Positions 12,101 through 22,100 of a DNA stretch of 42,054 nucleotides are shown here, piece after piece. Position 1 is the first letter of the stretch; the number at the start of each line of letters is the position of its first letter. The notes below the pieces were generated by a model. It made no database searches. It worked only from the letters and a program-made list of their open reading frames with translations, and was not told the origin of the DNA. Source of the DNA: JAGMES01 sp023128035. GTDB taxonomy: Bacteria; Bacillota; Halanaerobiia; DY22613. The stretch covers positions 1 through 42,054 of the forward strand of contig DAOVRZ010000040.1 of NCBI GenBank assembly GCA_030627905.1, given 5' to 3'. Made by a program: the position numbers and the translations under genes.

Positions 12101-14323
12101 ATGACCATTACTAGTAACAGTAACTTGTCCACTACCTGCATCTGCGAATACAGTTATAGCAGCGGTGTTATTTACATAATCAAAATTTTCATTTTGAATA
12201 CGAACCCAACCTCCATTGGTTGTATCAAATAAACCTATCCAAATATTATCGTGCCAAATACTATCACCAGAACCAGCAACATCTGGAACTCTTGATATTT
12301 TCAATGAAGAAGGATTCGCCGCTGTTACTGATTGTCCAAGATCTAAAGCTGTAGCGGTCGTTACTTGTCCTGTGGCTTCGTCCCATTTACATACACGATC
12401 TCTTCCAGAAGGAATCCAATACAAACGTCCATTGCTATCATAATCACATGGTGGAGAATGCGTAAAGTCAGCATTAGCGCTACTTTGTGCAGTATAAACA
12501 CCGATATTTAATAATACCGATTCATTTGCAGTTAATGCTCCTTTCTGAACGCTATAGCTACCGCCAACACCTTGATAATTTTCTGCCAAAGTCATTGTAG
12601 TAGCTGCGCGTGCAGAAATTTCATAACTTCTTGTATCTGCTCCAAATCTGATCCAATCACCAACTGCTATTTTTGTATTAAGACTTGTGCCTCCTGTTAC
12701 ATTGGGGCTACCATTAACAACAGTTAGTGTTTCGCCTACAATAGTATGTAAAATATGAATACGTTTTAATGTTGTTCCATAATCATCGGTATAAGTAATA
12801 CCACCTTCGCCTTCTGTTGAACCATCATCTCCGCTAAAGATCCAAACTCTTGTACCAGCGGCAATAGCTTGACTATCATCACAACAAATTCCCAAAACTG
12901 TACTAGCAGTTAAACCATCTGCTGTATAAATATTAGATTGTTTTCCATATGCGGCGAGTTTTGTTGGAGAAGATGCGTCTGGTGGTGTACCTGGATATGG
13001 ATCTATCCTAAACAATCTATTTGTAGATGATGTCGCATCTTCAACTCCAACCCAAATTTTATCAGCATCATCTATACCAATGTCAGACCAATTAAATAAA
13101 TCCGTTGGCATACTTCCACCGATGTCTTCATTACGATAAACAGGATCCATACCACTTGGCGACATATGACACCAACGCATAAGTCCATACAATCCGTCAG
13201 AAGTAGGATGCTTAACAATCCACCACCAACTTCCTCCTCTATCATAAATATATCTACGAACTTGTTGCAAACCAACTAATGTTCTATTACCAAGTTCATG
13301 TCCAAGATGATTTAATGGTAAATATGAAGAATTTGAACCAACAAAACCATTACTCCATGAAGTACCATGCGTATATGGTCTTGTACGGAAAAAATATTCT
13401 CCAATCGGACCTGTGACCATTTCCCAATCAATTGAAGATTCTGTTGTGAATCCTTGATTAATTGTCATTGCATCAGTATCAACAGTGTTTGCGTCTATAT
13501 AGCCGCCAGTCGGAATTTTGTAAATACCACGATTTGGACCTGAGTTTATTTTGATATATTTACCTTCATCACCAACGACGAAAGCTCCTGCTGTACTATC
13601 AATGAATCTATCAGGATCTCCAGTAGCAACTGCTCCATTTGAACCAGACGTTGCTGTAGAAGTTCCTGTCCCTCCACTTGTAACAAAATAAACTTGGATT
13701 GTACGGCTACCTTCAAGTCCTTCTGGTGGATCAAATACACCATTGAAAACAATATTACCTTGACTTGAAGGAGTATCACTAGCACTGTCAAATATATATG
13801 TAGAACCTATTTCATGTTTATAAGTTGGTCCAATTTCTGTTCCTGGCACATCAATATTTGTCATTAAAAACATTGCATATGAAGAATTGGGCAAAAAGGG
13901 TTCTACATTTGAAGACCATGGTGTATCATCATATGGATAATAATGAACACCAATGCTGCTAATAGCAGCGCAATTATCTGCCTCTACTAATGATTTAGAA
14001 ACATATTTTCTATTTCTATACCAATCGGTTACGCTAAAATCAACCGCACCATAATCTGCTTCCCACCCGCCATAAAGATTATTAATATACTTAGTTCCTC
14101 CAATTTTAAGGGCTGAACTTTCATATCGTTTTCTATTGTATCTATTGAATAAAGGAGATGCTTGGCACCTATTATTCTCAAAAACAAATAAATATTTATC
14201 ATTCATCCAAGCATTAAGTAAGAATTCTTTTACTTTTGTGGGTATATTGTAATTACTTTTGATACGTTTATGACCATTTCTGTCAATAGCAAAACCATAT
14301 CCACTTGAAAGCTTGGAAGACAT
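9107..14323 (-). CDS. Giant modular tail fibre / tip protein (1738 aa)
   Basis: ATG at 14323 is preceded by GAGGTAGGAA; the stop is TAG at 9107. The protein is a chain of small beta modules. HGL/HSL...YNG...TFEI...TGTW units lie near residues 721-790 and 1594-1662. A second family (F...DxGKYI...NG..IT) appears about three times, near residues 240-310, 1110-1190 and 1370-1450. A third type (GTSLNTKIAVGDWIRF) lies near 530-590. The rest is propeller-like, rich in W, G and D. These modules are common in environmental phage tail fibres and are thought to be exchangeable binding or spacer units. There is no catalytic or membrane motif. It is the largest tip component after the tape measure and probably forms the central fibre or tip. 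A structural assignment is confident; a precise role is not. Confidence 0.8.
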   Translation of the reverse strand: MSSKLSSGYGFAIDRNGHKRIKSNYNIPTKVKEFLLNAWMNDKYLFVFENNRCQASPLFNRYNRKRYESSALKIGGTKYINNLYGGWEADYGAVDFSVTDWYRNRKYVSKSLVEADNCAAISSIGVHYYPYDDTPWSSNVEPFLPNSSYAMFLMTNIDVPGTEIGPTYKHEIGSTYIFDSASDTPSSQGNIVFNGVFDPPEGLEGSRTIQVYFVTSGGTGTSTATSGSNGAVATGDPDRFIDSTAGAFVVGDEGKYIKINSGPNRGIYKIPTGGYIDANTVDTDAMTINQGFTTESSIDWEMVTGPIGEYFFRTRPYTHGTSWSNGFVGSNSSYLPLNHLGHELGNRTLVGLQQVRRYIYDRGGSWWWIVKHPTSDGLYGLMRWCHMSPSGMDPVYRNEDIGGSMPTDLFNWSDIGIDDADKIWVGVEDATSSTNRLFRIDPYPGTPPDASSPTKLAAYGKQSNIYTADGLTASTVLGICCDDSQAIAAGTRVWIFSGDDGSTEGEGGITYTDDYGTTLKRIHILHTIVGETLTVVNGSPNVTGGTSLNTKIAVGDWIRFGADTRSYEISARAATTMTLAENYQGVGGSYSVQKGALTANESVLLNIGVYTAQSSANADFTHSPPCDYDSNGRLYWIPSGRDRVCKWDEATGQVTTATALDLGQSVTAANPSSLKISRVPDVAGSGDSIWHDNIWIGLFDTTNGGWVRIQNENFDYVNNTAAITVFADAGSGQVTVTSNGHSLQNGCEIQISGTTNYNGFFVISNVTTNTFEITDTWVANDATGTWLVIVTRYHWSTINNFPKTIDLTYTADSSKAGFGTRVEPKTGQIYLTHDYYIGDLTIVRVVSINMDDGSLITESSHNVKMTSSNSGDLSWNTERAIGVMDFDDSGLGSMLAFPFGVMHHNTQPGAAVLSPMWICQRWSGSVWLMGPLNQINANIDFDGTPKVENLPTVGNGLRRVHDWDEELWADVQIRFEQNGGATPQNQEYISDESATSTCYMGTGKDNLAKATWGVDVYATPTVYRLDEPVKDLVNQWTSNGGIDGGYKSGGVAADVLTFSRGPAENTYSKGWGHSPYWNTRNWTDNNPDPLQLMAALRIDDEFELDNDGIIAPGSNLDRFQSTSYSFVVNDVGKSIITEGYTGANNGQFVITDSVPSATWPASTVTVTPNFNANEVVAVGKRWKLRDIPAVGYVALQVAYIMYVNNASTVLNFKLYSSSTYGESWSLQKEMEEIYNKSANDSLGQDNGFFSFQEFGQHEASAFNVSSSFISGAFTIFFRLTNIVINSRRRQYWKIFKDLISTDNIDFNVAGIMLFDDNFNILGRSSYHKIEDADDSLFSACLVGRPMLVPYESTTIGQPSGSETFTDLISAASESFYEHNGTNTGQVTLGTNFTSTDYYFSYKDIGKYIRINESGYVDNGFHVITGIVSSTQVVLGSVGLLNQANLDWQLLSFGPGDFVRFTSDTLLSHREGVELEDVYYEILDVPSNTTIQLANTELPVQIGGSSWSSNFDINRDPDKTSVNTQYSDFTTGGYMTYDPKFGTLFYSDNIEFIEIESGVSATSTKEWGGAAIDNDGDGRVDAVNIGTVLAGKDGSWTVVADNGSGKARFTTGAIAHGMSVGDFVTLYSGPDYDGQYKIITVSDATHFDIDVTYAASADTGSFSSIIGPGDYILLTGSSNYGRRVLEIRDITRGGAATDVRFTYDELYPSDTFTNWYVYTRREWLRTAQRRTITVLNETP

Positions 14324-14331
14324 TTCCTACC

Positions 14332-14907
14332 TCATATAGTACAGGTGAGTTTGTAAGTAATATTCAAAATTGTATATTCATCTTGTGTTTCTCCAGCACC
14401 AGAAAGTCTAGTTGCAGCAAGAACATTATGAGCAATATGAGCATAAGTTGCTTTGTCTATTCGTGTTGATCCGCAAATACCAACTGCATTAATTGTTTTT
14501 ATAGTTCCAGCAGGTGCGGCATTGAATTGTGCAACATATTGATAAATATATGTTGATGGTGACTGTGTTCGTGTAATAGTTGAATCAACAAAATAAGTTG
14601 CACCATTGTCACCATATGTACATCTAACCACATTCTTTCTAACATGCCAATCACCATCATCATTGGCAATAAATACATTTCCTTGAGTATCAATATGTTG
14701 CCCTTCCATGACTACATTCTTGAACCACCAAGTTCTGGTATTTTTAATGTGTTTGTGCTTTTTAACTTTACCAGTTCGTATATCAATAAAATCCATAAAT
14801 ATTTCACCTTTAAATTTTGGTGTAAATCCAGATTCGTCTCCACTCAAGGCATAAATTTCAGCAAGTGAAAGTCTGTGATGATCTTTGACTTTAATTAATC
14901 TTGACAT
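14332..14907 (-). CDS. Hypothetical tail-tip protein (191 aa)
   Basis: ATG at 14907, directly after the TAA of the upstream gene, opens a 191-residue frame ending in TGA. The N-terminal third is basic (KTGKVKKHKHIKNTRTW). The C-terminal two thirds look like beta strands alternating with glycine and alanine turns, ending in a strand (YTILNITYKLTCTI). Aromatics and histidines are spread throughout, with no known catalytic pattern. It lies between a Fn3-like tip protein and the 1738-residue fibre, so a distal tail or fibre-connector role is likely. I do not recognise a family. Confidence 0.7.
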   Translation of the reverse strand: MSRLIKVKDHHRLSLAEIYALSGDESGFTPKFKGEIFMDFIDIRTGKVKKHKHIKNTRTWWFKNVVMEGQHIDTQGNVFIANDDGDWHVRKNVVRCTYGDNGATYFVDSTITRTQSPSTYIYQYVAQFNAAPAGTIKTINAVGICGSTRIDKATYAHIAHNVLAATRLSGAGETQDEYTILNITYKLTCTI

Positions 14908-14908
14908 T

Positions 14909-16144
14909 TTATGAACCTATTCCTTTCGAGCCAAAACCATCAACAGATATTGATGACCATCTACCAACCCCAGGCGTCGTTCTAATAGTATCATCATATT
15001 CATATGAAACTCGAATATATTGTATCTTCGTGGTAAAACTATATAAACCGTTACCCGGAGAAACCGGTAAAATATCTGCTCCAAGTAAAGGTGGTATCTC
15101 AATATAATCAGAACGCGGACCTTCTATGTCTTCAACCTGATCTTCACTAAATTTATACACACCTATGACAATGTATCCAACATCAAAGGGCTTGCCTTCA
15201 TCTGCCCAATCAACAAATGTAGCTCCTTCAGGAAAAGCCACAAAATGGAAACCTCCACTTATTGTATTTGTTGGAAGATATACTCGCGCCACATAATAAC
15301 CTTGAATAGCGGACTGTTCTGGTTCAGAAGTTGGATATGGTATCCTAAGTATAATAGGATCAATACTAATAATTTGTGGAACTGGATTGGCCGATGCATA
15401 TGGTGTTTTAAAAGATTCATACCAATTGCCAGCTCCAGGTGTAGTTCGTATCGTATCTGTCTTTGTTAATTTTCTAACATAAAATTGAGTTTTACTTGTT
15501 GGTCCTTTTAGACCAACACCAGGAGATATTGCTAAATAATCTCTAAGATCAGAAACACTTGTTAATGTAACTGGCAAATCACTTGCAAGAGCTTCTGTAG
15601 CATAGATAACATCATTGATATTAATAAATGTGATAAGTTTTCCTGAAACCGGATTTACACCATATCCAATAAAACGACCTGTGATAACTTCTACTTCTGC
15701 TGTGTTTGGATCGTGTTTTCGCATATTGATAGAAATAGCACCAATAGCAGAACTTGTAGGATCTCGTTTTTCATATCCCACAAACACATTTGTTCCATCA
15801 ATATCAATGATATCTGGATATGAAGCGTCGTCACTTGTTGTCATTTGATCTATTGATGATGTAAAATAATAATCAAGTTCGTTAATGTTATCATCTTCAG
15901 CATGAACAGGTATTGTTGCGTCTCTAATAAAAGAAGAAGGAGGATTTAAAATAATTCGTTTTTTGCTATCATAAGTTATTATATTTCCAGTATAAAAATT
16001 TTGGAAACCAGATATATTATCATAAGCTAATATATTATTAATTCTCACAAGTTTTGGATTGTTATCAAAATCTATAATAATTGACGCATTTGTAGCGGCA
16101 ATCTTTTGATCGTGAACTGGGCTTATTGGTGTAATTGCAGCCAT
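14909..16144 (-). CDS. Distal tail protein with internal duplication (411 aa)
   Basis: This is the first gene after the tape measure: ATG at 16144 lies just past the tape measure TAA. In siphophages this position normally holds the distal tail protein or tail-tip initiator. The sequence is all-beta in appearance, beginning with a PVHDQKI-type Fn3/Ig-like N-terminus. Two related segments share SPGxGL, then TKxQ, then DTIRTTPGxGxW, near residues 210-240 and 360-395, indicating an internal duplication. No enzymatic motif or membrane segment is visible. A Dit-like role is inferred from gene order only; the sequence does not let me assign the family. Confidence 0.7.
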   Translation of the reverse strand: MAAITPISPVHDQKIAATNASIIIDFDNNPKLVRINNILAYDNISGFQNFYTGNIITYDSKKRIILNPPSSFIRDATIPVHAEDDNINELDYYFTSSIDQMTTSDDASYPDIIDIDGTNVFVGYEKRDPTSSAIGAISINMRKHDPNTAEVEVITGRFIGYGVNPVSGKLITFININDVIYATEALASDLPVTLTSVSDLRDYLAISPGVGLKGPTSKTQFYVRKLTKTDTIRTTPGAGNWYESFKTPYASANPVPQIISIDPIILRIPYPTSEPEQSAIQGYYVARVYLPTNTISGGFHFVAFPEGATFVDWADEGKPFDVGYIVIGVYKFSEDQVEDIEGPRSDYIEIPPLLGADILPVSPGNGLYSFTTKIQYIRVSYEYDDTIRTTPGVGRWSSISVDGFGSKGIGS

Positions 16145-16146
16145 TT

Positions 16147-19100
16147 TTATCTACGTTTCACTCCAGACATTGTATCGTTTCCATATTTGGTGTCAATTTC
16201 TTCATACATGGCTCCTTCTTGATTTTGCATAGAACCAACTATTTGTTCTTCAACATCATCAGCTATTGTTTCGCTTTGGAACTGTGAACCAGACATATCA
16301 ATATTTACTTCGATATTAGTTTTTTGTGTTGTGCTCATTCCAGTATCATATGTGCCCACTCCAGTGTCAGCTCTTGTTTGACCGCTTACACCAACATTGT
16401 CACTTCCATAGCCATTATCAATGTTGTCGCTATCGTAACTAGATGCAGAAGACATTTGTGCTGCTGCTTTTGCCTCTGCCTTTGCCTCTGCCTTTGCTGC
16501 TGCCTTTGCTGCTGCCTCTGCTGCTGCTTTTGCGGCTTTAGGTGATTTATGTGGCATATCTGGCATATCTGCTGCATATGGATTTTCTCCATCATTAAAT
16601 TGAGCAATAGCAGAAGCACCACCAATAGCTTCAACACCATTGCGTGTGAGAATGCCTTCCCCATCTAGAAGTAATGCTAAGCCTTCGTTGGAATGTAAAC
16701 CAAGCATTTCATAAAATGCACGACTATTCGGATCTGTAGGAACATTAAATATTCCTCCTTGATGGAATCCTTCCAACATCCAGGGTGGTATATCTAATTC
16801 TAATTCATCAAATTGCATTGTATCAAAATTTTGTTCACCTGTAAATGGATTTTTTCCTTCATTAATTTGTTTAATTGTTTTTTCACCACCAATGGCTTCA
16901 ACACCAGCTTGTGTAAGAATGCCTTCTCCTTCAAGAAGAAGAGCCAAACCTTCATCCATACGAAGCCCTAACATATCGGCAAACATAAGACTGTTTGGAT
17001 CTGTGGGTGTTGAGAAAATACCACCTTGATGTTTACCTGTTATTATAGCACCAAACCCTCCAAGAATATCTCCTTCTGCAAATCGATTTCCCGCTTCTAC
17101 AAATCTATTATCACTAGTTGTCGTATCATCAGTATCACCAGTATCTACTCCAGGAATTAAATTTATAATAGTTTGTATTATTTGTTTCAAATTATCAAAA
17201 GCAGCAATTACTGTATTATCTATAAAGTCAACAAAATTTTGCCAAGCTTCCATAACAGGATCTAATACTGGGCTCACTATATCACTAACCCAATCAACAA
17301 AATTTTGCCATACTTCTTCTAAAACACTAAAAATTGGACTTAATATAAGATCAACAAATTCAACAAAATCATTCCAAGCGTCTATTACATTATTAATCGC
17401 AGCCATTATATTATTAAAAGCAGCAATTAATATTGTTTCTATCAATTCTCCTAATAATCGCATTACTTCTCTTAATTCTTCTAAATAAGGAATATTATCT
17501 TTAATTGTTTGAAAAATATTTACAAAAAGATCGTATACATGAATTAAATCACCAGAAGATTCTATAGCCTCAGTATATTTTTCAATCAACCAAACAAGAC
17601 CATCGGCCACAAGTTCAATAACTGGCACAAGAAGCATTAATCCATTTTCGATTAAATATACAATTGCATCTGCAATATCGTTTATTAATTCTGGATTAGC
17701 TTTATCAGGACTAAATGCTGCAAATAATCTACTGAAAGCCTTACCAATACGATCGAATGCTTTTTGTATTTTAGCAATAGATTCTTTAATTTTTTCGCTT
17801 TCTTTTAATTTTTCACTAACTGCTTTTATTACATCGGCAAAAAATGTAAATATATCGATTATAGGTTTTAAAACAATTCCTCCAATAATACCTACAATAA
17901 TTATTAATGCTGCGGCAGAAGCAATCAATGGTCCTACTACTAATCCGATAGCAATAATGAGTGGTAAAAAATATAAATTCACAATATTACCTAAAAAAGT
18001 AACAAAATTTTGTATTGCAGTATATATTGGAAATAATTCTCTGAATGCATCAGACATAGCGCCAAGCAATGCAAAAATTGCACGTCTAATAGCCGCTTGA
18101 ATAGCAGGATCACTAAGAACAGAAATCATTGCATCAATTATCATAACCATCGCATCTGTTAAAATTGGAATTGCATCAACTAATGTATCGGTCATAGACG
18201 TAATAATAGTTGGTAAATTCTCTTTCAGTGCTTCAGATAATGGTTGAGCAAAATCTTTAGCAAATGAAGTAAATATTTCTGTAATTGTATCTACTATATT
18301 TTGGAATAAAACAGTAAGTTGGTCGCCACTCAATATTTTTCTAGCACTTGAAACTATTGAATTAAAGATACTAGTAAACAAATTTGGAAGAGAATCTAAA
18401 ACAGAATTAAAGAATCTAAAGAATTGTGGAATAGCTAAATCAATTATCTTTTCAAGATTTTCAGTGATTACTCTGAATACAGTTGGTATTGCTCCTTCGA
18501 GCATTCTTTCTGCGCTATTAACGCCACCCACAAGAGCAGTAATAATATCAGGTAAAAGTTCTTCAAATTTTTCAACTATAATAGGAAGTCTTTCGGCGAA
18601 TTGAGTTGTAAATGTTTCAATATCACCAGGAAGAAGTTCAAGAACACCTTTGATATATTCACCGGATTCATCTGTATAACCAACAAGAGCTTCAAATTCT
18701 TCTTTTCTCATTGCACCAAGTTCAATAATATAAGGAATAATATCAAGAATTCCTTTGATCGCAGCAGAAGCCATTTGTTCAAATGCTTTTATAATATCGC
18801 CAACAATTGGTATAGCTGTTTTAAGAACAGAACCAACTGCTCCACCAACAATGGCTCCAATAGCAACGCCAGCAGCGCCACCAATTGCTGTACCAACACC
18901 AGGCACAACAGATCCGGCAGCAGCACCAACTGCTGCTGCTATTCCACCACCACCAATCGCACCACCAGCTGCACCAAGAGCACCAATACCTACTTCAACA
19001 ATTTGTCCTATCAAAGCCCCAACTTCACCCAATGAATCTGCTATGCCCACACCAATATCAACAAAACCATCAATTATTCTTCCAAAGAAATCATCAAATC

Positions 19101-22100
19101 CATCTATCCATTTACTTATTTCATCCATTATTGTGCTAGTCAAACCTACAATTGCGTCACCAACTGCTTCTACTCTATCTTCTTCTGCCTGAATAGCAGC
19201 ATCGGCCATATTATCACTAGTATCTTTATTAAGATCTTCAAGTTTATTAAAGTAATCAAAATAAGAAATTTCATTCCGTTTCAAAGATTCAACAAGATCA
19301 GCGCGAGCATCTAAAAATGAATCAGAAGTATTTTTTGCCGCTTCATTTGCGCCAGCAACTATATCAACTTGTGTTTTAATAAAACTATCTAAGAAACCAC
19401 CAAATAATCCTGGTAAAATTCTACCAAATACATCTTTAAAAAGTTTAACAGTAGACTGTATTGCTGCTCTTAATTTGGGGCCAAAAGCACTCAATAAAGC
19501 TTCGGCAAATTCAACAACTTCTTTATTAGCATTTGAAACTTCTGATTTGAATTTACTAATAATTGCACGAACGCCCGCGATAGCTCTTCCAGCAGGTATT
19601 GTACCTTTGCCTACGCCAGCAATAATATCTTTAATTTGACTAAAATAATTACCAGATTCTTGTGTTAATTTATTCATAGCTACACTAGTAGAATCTGTTT
19701 CTACAGCTATTTGTTCCATTTGAAGAATGATAAGTGGATCTATTTTAAGTTCACGAGCTAATTCAACAAGAGCACCCCATTTAGATATATCAATATCTTT
19801 TTTAGATACATTGGCTAATTCTTTTAATTTGTTTACAAAATCAACATTTAATGTTTTAGCTTTTTCTAATTCAACTGCAATTTTTTGAAATTCTTCACTT
19901 TCAATATTTTTTTCAATTTCCTTTGTATCTTCTGCAATATTCTTTGTATCTTCTGCGATTTTATCAAATTCTTCACTAGCAGCTTTTGCCTGTTCAACAA
20001 ATGGTTCCATTGCTGCTGGAAATACCGTTTCCATAACAGCCTTACTTAAATTCATCAAACCTTCTTCATTTATTTCAGGGATGACTGAAACACTTTCTTT
20101 AGAAGATGGAAGAGGTTCTTCTGTTGGTATTTTTTCTGCTGAAAAAAGTATTTTATCTAATATTTCTCCAAATGATTTAAACTTTTCATTTATCACACTT
20201 AATGTATTTCCAAATATTTCAATCTCACTATTTACAAAAGAAATAGGACTAGCTGTAACTACACCTCCATCTTGCAATCCAACAACACCACCCATTCTAA
20301 ATTTATTCAGATCTTTAAAGAAACCTAATCCAAGTTTTTCTACTATATCTTTGCGTATAACAAATTCACCAGGTTCCAACATTGCTGGAACGATATCTCC
20401 AGAACCAATACCGGGAACAGGACCACCTATTTGAAAACCCGGAACTGTTGCGATAGCTCTTTCAGGAATAGGTTGTCTTTCAAATTCAACTTTATTAGCG
20501 GTTAAAATAACAACATTCGGTGATATTTCTTGACCAATTTTCTTTTCTATTTGTTTTGATATATCTTCACTTACTTGTAACATTCCAATATTAGCAATAT
20601 TTGGAATTTCTTTAGCAACAGAAGCCTCTATAACTCCTATTAATCCTTTATTTGCTCTAGTTACATCTCCTGATGATTCTCTAAGAAGTTGTAAATCTTC
20701 ATTAAATTTATACATTGTATTTGCTAATGCTTTATTGCTAGTTAAAATATCTTCTAATTGAGTGGCCCTTTCTCTGGTCAATAAAATAGTTCTTTCTTCC
20801 GCAGTTTGATAATTATATATTACATTTTTAATATCGCATATTGCGCTAACCAATTCTGGACTTTCTTTAGATAATTTTTCTATATCAAATTCACCATGTT
20901 GTCTAAAAATAGAAAATTCATCTTCCAAATTATCAAATAATGATTCTGCCATTTGTAATTCTTGTTCACCAAGTAATTTATCGCTTTCTCCAAATTGTAA
21001 TACGGTATCTTTAATCACAGTTCCTAATGCTTCATAACCTTCAATTGATTTACCTATAGTATCTTTAATTACAGTTCCTAATGCTCCATAACCTTCAATT
21101 GATTTAACTATGATATCTCCCAAAGCCAACATACTACTGGTAATAGGATCAGACATATAAACTATATTTTGTTCTTCAGCTGCAACACCGCCTTCTTGAT
21201 ATCCAACAATACCGCCAAATTTATATCCTTCAGTTTTCTCAACATGTATTAAATTATTAAAGAAATTAACACCAAGTTTATCCACAACATTACGTGGAAT
21301 AACAAACTCACCAGGTTCTAACATTGCCGGAATAATGTCACCAGAACCAATACCAGAAACAAAACCTCCTGTTTGTCGTCCTCTTGGTTGTTGTCCTCCT
21401 AGCGCTCCTGGTACATCGGCAAACATCTCTTGTGGAATTTGAGCTTCTTTTGTTTTTGATATGATTACGTCTAATCCAGTTTCACTAAAAGCAAGTCTAA
21501 TATTTGTTGGATCAAGAGAAGCAAGTGCTTTTTTCAATACATTAAATTGATCTTCATAAATAAGATTTATTTGAATATCTTGTTGTGCTAATAATTCTTT
21601 TGTTTCATCTGATATATCAATAAGAGGAACTTTTTTAAATGATTGTGCTAATTCTCTTAACTCTTCTACAGGTAAAGCTAAAAGTTCTTGTCTTTTTTCT
21701 GGTCCAATTTGTTCTTTACCTATTTTTGCTAACAAATCTAATTTTTCTGGCAATGAAGCCATTTCTTTTAAATATTCAAGACTAAAACTCATCCATCTTT
21801 CTTCGTCGCCAGGAGCTATTCGATCTTGTTCTTTTATTTGAGCAATTAAAGTTTTAATTTCTTGACTCTTAGCTATCATTTTATCTGTATTTAAATTATC
21901 TGTTACTGTCATATTTGCGAATGCCTCATCAACTATGGCTTCAAAATTAGGAGATGTTTCTATAACAACATTTGCAAATGCAGCTTCAACAACATCTTCA
22001 ATGTCTGATTCTCTATACATTTGTGCTATTTCTCTAAAAACTTCTATTGGACCAGCCAACAACGCTTCCATTCTTCCTGGTCCAAATCTTTCTTCTCCTC

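Noticed and set aside
18755..19192. Plus-strand open frame of 145 codons, Ala/Pro-rich
   Set aside because: It is the antisense of the glycine-zipper region of the tape measure; the composition mirrors the Gly/Ala repeat and no binding site fits.
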